A stretch of 9,809 nucleotides of DNA, from contig JADJLO010000032.1 of assembly GCA_016710075.1 (NCBI GenBank), positions 1-9,809 on the forward strand, read 5' to 3'. Positions 6,777 to 9,809 of the stretch are shown here, in pieces. Within the stretch, counting starts at the first letter, position 1. Each line of letters begins with the position of its first letter. Source of the DNA: Acidobacteriota bacterium (GTDB lineage Bacteria > Acidobacteriota > Blastocatellia > RBC074). The notes under the pieces were generated by a model. It was given only the letters and a program-made list of their open reading frames with translations. It did not search any database and was not told the DNA's origin. Position numbers and translations under genes: made by a program.

Positions 6777-8528
6777 TCACGAAGACGGCGCCAGGCCCAG
6801 CGCATTTCCCCATCGGCCGTAAAGAATATTGCCGACTGTGAAGAGTGCCGACCAGATGACGATGGAACCTGACACCCAGCCCAGGAGTGCCATCGGCATG
6901 CTGTCGCCGGTTTTAGCAGCCTCGGCCTCAGAGATCCCGGCTTCCTTGCGTATCACAGTCCATCCTGGCCCCGCAGGACGGACTTTGGTATAGAAATCTA
7001 TCAGTGTCTTTCTATCGGTCTGCGGTGCAAGATATGCCGCAAGCACCCAGCAGACCGTAGTGATGGCAATGGTGATCACCAGTTTCTGCGGTGAACCGGT
7101 GTTAAAAATCTGCTCCTTCTCGAGTACCAGGAAGATGACTGAGACCAGGAAAGAACTGAGCATGGCAGAAACTTCACACCATGCGTTGACTCTCCACCAG
7201 AACCATCGCACAAGATAGAGCAGCCCTGTTCCGGCTCCCACCTGAAGAATGATGTCGAAGGCGCTCTTCGCTGAATCGAGCAGATAGACCACTGCGGAAG
7301 AAAGAATAAAGAGCACTACAGTCATCACTCGCCCGGCGAAAACATAATGCCGCTCTTCAGCGGTCTTATTAATAAAGCGCCTGTAGAAGTCATGGACCAG
7401 ATATGAAGCGCCCCAGTTGAGATGAGTCAGAATCGTCGATGAATTGGCAGCAACGAGGCCCCCAACCATCAGACCGACAAACCCCATCGGCATAAATCTG
7501 AGCATCGCGGGATAGGCAATATCGTGACCCAGCAGTTTGGGATCCAGATTCGGGAATGCCGTCTGAATATCGGACAACTGCGGATAGACCAGGATCGAAC
7601 AGAGCGCCACAAGGATCCACGGCCACGGTCGTAGCACGTAATGAGCCAGATTGAAAAAGAGCACCGCGCCAAGCGAGTCTTTCTCCGATTTTGATGCAAG
7701 CATGCGCTGTGCGATGTAGCTGCCTCCGCCGGGCTCGGCACCCGGATACCATACCGCCCACCACTGAACCGCGATCGGCATGATGAAAACAGCCAGAGCC
7801 ATATCCCAGTTGTTGGTGAAGTCAGGAAGGACATTGAGGTAATTGACCCCTCCAGGACCTTTCATCGCCGAGAGCTTCTCGACCATGCCGTGCAATCCGC
7901 CCACCGCAGGATGCTTCAACGCAAAGTACGCGGCAGCCGTGACAGCGGTCATCTTGATGAAAAACTGGATCATATCGATGACCAGCACACCCCAGAGCCC
8001 GGAGTGAGCGGCGAAAGCGACATTCAGCAACCCCACGAACAACAGCGTCTGCCATCGCTCCATGCCGAACAATATTCCGGCGATCTTGCAGGCAGCCAGG
8101 TTCACCGTTGCCATGATCAGGCAGTTGAAGAGCAGCCCAAGATATATCGCTCGAAATCCCCGCACCGCCCCCGCCGCTTTGCCGGAATATCTGATCTCGT
8201 AAAATTCCAGATCCGTCAGCACTCCCGACCGGCGCCACAGCCTGGCGTAAAAGAAAACCGTCATTATCCCTGTTAGCACGAATGCCCAACAGACCCAGTT
8301 CCCCGATACTCCCTTCTGCCTGACGATGTCAGTGACAAGATTCGGCGTGTCGCTGCTGAATGTCGTGGCAACCATCGATAGCCCTGCCAGCCACCACGGC
8401 ACGGATCGCCCCGAGGCAAAGAACTCCGAGGTGTTCTTCGACGACCTCTTGGCAAAAAACAGAGCCGGAAAAAAACAGACGACAACCGCCAGAATCGCGA
8501 TTACCCAGTCAAGCGCGTATAGCTTCAT
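6777..8528 (-). CDS. Sodium:solute symporter (SSS family)
   Basis: This 583-aa inner-membrane protein is of the LeuT-fold SSS family and couples sodium entry to uptake of a sugar or other organic solute. The N-terminal helix is at about 7-25, followed by the family block EFFASGRSVPWWLAGLSMVA (about 36-55) and the substrate/sodium region TTFSSDTPNLVTDIVR. Also visible are the aromatic WWAVWYPGAEPGGGSYIAQR segment near 255-275, PMGFVGLMVGGLVAANSSTILTHLNW near 350-375, and LLYLVRWFWWRVNAWCEVSAM near 435-455, a hallmark of this subgroup. About 13-14 membrane segments are expected. ATG 8526-8528 follows AAAGGA. The frame ends at LGLAPSS, but an alternative frame continues as AVFVISGLALINVVNKLW, a likely last membrane helix, so an indel near 6790 may truncate the read. 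Its neighbour on the same strand is the GH109-like gene, hinting at a sugar substrate. Confidence 0.9.
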   Translation of the reverse strand: MKLYALDWVIAILAVVVCFFPALFFAKRSSKNTSEFFASGRSVPWWLAGLSMVATTFSSDTPNLVTDIVRQKGVSGNWVCWAFVLTGIMTVFFYARLWRRSGVLTDLEFYEIRYSGKAAGAVRGFRAIYLGLLFNCLIMATVNLAACKIAGILFGMERWQTLLFVGLLNVAFAAHSGLWGVLVIDMIQFFIKMTAVTAAAYFALKHPAVGGLHGMVEKLSAMKGPGGVNYLNVLPDFTNNWDMALAVFIMPIAVQWWAVWYPGAEPGGGSYIAQRMLASKSEKDSLGAVLFFNLAHYVLRPWPWILVALCSILVYPQLSDIQTAFPNLDPKLLGHDIAYPAMLRFMPMGFVGLMVGGLVAANSSTILTHLNWGASYLVHDFYRRFINKTAEERHYVFAGRVMTVVLFILSSAVVYLLDSAKSAFDIILQVGAGTGLLYLVRWFWWRVNAWCEVSAMLSSFLVSVIFLVLEKEQIFNTGSPQKLVITIAITTVCWVLAAYLAPQTDRKTLIDFYTKVRPAGPGWTVIRKEAGISEAEAAKTGDSMPMALLGWVSGSIVIWSALFTVGNILYGRWGNALGLAPSS

Positions 8529-8550
8529 CTTTCGATCCTTTCAGTGGAAA

Positions 8551-8591
8551 GAGAGAATACGAAACAGACGAAATAAACTAAACAGACGAAA
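8551..8591 (-). repeat. T-rich nonamer tract in the symporter leader, copy 3
   Basis: Read on the minus strand, four 9-nt units run from 8591 to 8559: three begin TTTCGT and one TTTAGT. They end in TTTCGTATTCTCTC about 22 nt before the symporter start. It is nearly identical, and inverted, to 4931-4967. Confidence 0.75.
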
Positions 8592-8665
8592 ATTAATTAT
8601 GATTCTGTCCGTTAAATCCCGGATATCGCTAATTCGACAGCTCTCGCCCATTTATCGGTTGAGTT

Positions 8666-8700
8666 TTTCGTTTATTTCGTTTGTTTCGTAATCTTATTTT
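8666..8700 (+). repeat. T-rich nonamer tract upstream of tag, copy 4
   Basis: TTTCGT occurs at 8666, 8675 and 8684, exactly 9 nt apart. The tract ends in TTTCGTAATCTT as in copy 1. It points in the same direction as tag and away from the symporter tract, so the divergent intergenic region contains an inverted pair. Confidence 0.7.
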
Positions 8701-8770
8701 CTAGACGTGATATTGCAGCGGAATACTAGCCGGACTCTACGAAATCTGTCGAGTAATTCGGGACTTTTAT

Positions 8771-8798
8771 CTTTGAACTTTGAACATTAAACTTTAAA
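8771..8798. repeat. Heptamer tandem repeat (CTTTGAA/CTTTAAA units), copy 2
   Basis: Four 7-nt units, CTTTGAA twice, then CATTAAA and CTTTAAA, end 10 nt before the tag start codon. They are the same family as 3491-3525 and lie in the same strand orientation. They occupy the place where a ribosome site would be expected, and none is visible there. Confidence 0.65.
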
Positions 8799-8808
8799 CT
8801 ATCCGCCT

Positions 8809-9490
8809 ATGAAACCTGATCCAGCAGACCCGAGATGTCCGTGGTGCCACGGACATGAGATCTACATCGCATATCACGACGATGAATGGGGAGTGCCTGT
8901 TCACGATGACCGCCATCTTTTTGAGATGCTCATTCTTGAAGGCGCACAGGCCGCTTGAGTTGGCTGACGATACTCAACAAGCGGGAAAATTACCGCGCGG
9001 CCTTCGATGGATTCGACGCTGAGCTGATAGCTCGGTACACCGATAAGAAAGTCGGGAACCTGCTGGCGGATCCCGGCATCGTTCGCAACCGGCTGAAAGT
9101 CGCTGCGGCAATACAGAACGCCCGGGCGTTTCTTGAGGTCAGGGATAAGTCAGCCAGTTTTGATGAATTCCTCTGGCAGTTCGTCGATGGCAGGCCAATC
9201 CAAAACAGATGGAAGGCTCTCAAAGAAGTCCCGGCGAAGACTCCACAATCAGACGCCATGAGCAAGGAACTTATCGGACGCGGCTTCAAGTTCGTCGGAT
9301 CGACCATCTGCTATGCATTCATCGGGCGGTAGGCATGGTCAACGACCACCTGCTCACCTGCCCGAGATATCAACCGGTTTCAAAGCTCGCCCAGCTCGCA
9401 GTCATTGCCGGACCAGAAGTTGATCTTTCCCGGTGCAGCGATTCTCATTGGCCGGGACGGTACTCTCGCTCGGTGTGGCCCTTCAATTGA
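8809..9490 (+). CDS. tag: 3-methyladenine DNA glycosylase I (Tag), frameshifted
   Basis: Tag removes N3-methyladenine from alkylated DNA, starting base-excision repair in the cytoplasm. The match to the family is very strong: RCPWCHGHEIYIAYHDDEWG, LFEMLILEGAQAGLSWLTIL (Glu of LEGAQAG in the base-binding pocket), KRENYRAAFDGFD, ARAFLEV, SDAMSKELIGRGFKFVGSTI and GMVNDHLLTCPRY. All four zinc ligands are present: Cys in RCPWC, His in IAYH, and His and Cys in DHLLTC. Two indels break the frame. One is near 8950, where one missing G gives a false TGA; the other is near 9320, between CYAF and QAVGMVN. The natural protein probably ends soon after 9380 (about 195 aa); the frame itself runs to 9490 and overlaps the converging acylase. 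The start ATG 8809-8811 has no clear ribosome site. Confidence 0.9.
8835..8856. other. Inverted repeat within the tag 5' coding region
   Basis: ATGTCCGTGG (8835-8844) and CCACGGACAT (8847-8856) form a perfect 10-bp inverted repeat with a 2-nt spacer, starting 26 nt into tag. It encodes part of the zinc-binding RCPWCHGHE, so chance through codon choice is possible. It might be a protein site or a translation-limiting stem. Confidence 0.4.
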
Positions 9491-9809
9491 TCGCGGTAGA
9501 AGTAGACCTCCCGCAGGTTTCCTGTAGCATAGCGCGCTGCCTGATCGTTAAAATGAGGAGACGAGGGATTTCCGCTCTCACCGCCGGCGGTAACGGCTCT
9601 GGCCCGCACCTTGTCGCCGAACTCGACAACTGCAACGAAGCTGTTTCCGCTGGTTCCGTACATCTTCTTTGTGCCGCTGTAAGGCGGGCGCCGAATGAAG
9701 CCAGCGAGCCCCATCGCGCCGAAGTAAAGCCGACTGGGATGCTGGGTCCCGCGTCGTTGAAAGGCTGCACGATATCGCCGGTGAGGCGCTGGAATCGATT
9801 GATCTCGCC
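9445..9809 (-). CDS. Penicillin-amidase-family acylase, C-terminal part, cut by right edge, one frameshift
   Basis: This is the C-terminus of an Ntn-hydrolase acylase of the penicillin G amidase/acyl-homoserine-lactone acylase superfamily, which is exported and self-cleaved to hydrolyse amides. From the edge inward the sequence reads NRFQRLTGDIVQPFNDAG, then PSIPVGFTSARWGSLASFGAR. After an indel near 9690 it continues YSGTKKMYGTSGNSFVAVVE, FGDKVRARAVTAGGESG, NPSSPHFNDQAARY and REVYFYRDQLKGHTEREYRPG before TGA at 9445-9447. The terminal SGNSFVAVVEF...GGESGNPSSPHFNDQ pattern is the family's C-terminal core. The nucleophile serine lies outside the window, so activity and substrate cannot be judged. 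It converges on tag. Confidence 0.85.
   Translation of the reverse strand, partial: RDQSIPAPHRRYRAAFQRRGTQHPSRLYFGAMGLAGFIRRPPYSGTKKMYGTSGNSFVAVVEFGDKVRARAVTAGGESGNPSSPHFNDQAARYATGNLREVYFYRDQLKGHTEREYRPGQ

Noticed and set aside
6331..6813. 160-aa open frame on minus
   Set aside because: Most is antisense to tnpB. Only its first part (about 6705-6800) is meaningful, as the frame-shifted symporter C-terminus.
1..9809. tRNA or rRNA genes
   Set aside because: No cloverleaf-like or rRNA-like segments were recognised by eye on either strand; a covariance-model scan would be decisive.

Overview
The window looks like a chromosomal segment of a free-living, heterotrophic Gram-negative bacterium of moderately high GC. 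It carries an amino-acid/sugar catabolic gene set, a Tat-exported glycosidase-like protein, dispersed T-rich short repeats and a long palindromic repeat. Acidobacteriota (or a similar soil or groundwater phylum) is my best guess from the repeat style and the small secreted protein with a carboxypeptidase-regulatory-like domain, but no marker gene settles the taxonomy.

Layout. The left edge to 765 (minus) is the N-terminal half of a diaminopropionate ammonia-lyase, badly out of frame near the edge. 861-1988 (minus) is an FMN-dependent L-lactate/alpha-hydroxy-acid dehydrogenase. 2110-2712 (plus) is a PlsC-type acyltransferase, followed by a GC-rich hairpin shared with the converging gene. 2799-3283 (minus) is a small secreted protein. 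3284-3528 is intergenic and holds an 18-bp-arm palindrome and heptamer repeats. 3529-4849 (minus) is a Tat-exported GH109-like NAD-dependent protein. 4996-6704 is a complete IS200/IS605-type element with divergent tnpA and tnpB, subterminal hairpins and a probable reRNA/omegaRNA. 6777-8528 (minus) is a sodium:solute symporter. 8529-8808 is intergenic and repeat-rich. 8809-about 9490 (plus) is 3-methyladenine DNA glycosylase I (Tag). 9445 to the right edge (minus) is the C-terminus of a penicillin-amidase-family acylase.

How the genes fit together. The symporter and the GH109-like protein lie in the same orientation and were adjacent before the IS inserted between them, so uptake plus periplasmic processing of an amino-sugar glycoside is a reasonable inference. 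The ammonia-lyase and the lactate dehydrogenase both yield pyruvate. The acylase would release acyl groups from amides.

Two themes deserve attention. First, nearly every gene carries single-base indels in which conserved family motifs continue in another frame, often with a compensating indel nearby. This looks like consensus sequencing error more than decay. Second, 9-nt-period TTTCGT tracts recur in five intergenic places, and the IS sits inside one. Removing 4996-6704 restores the repeat period and extends the symporter reading frame into the tract.
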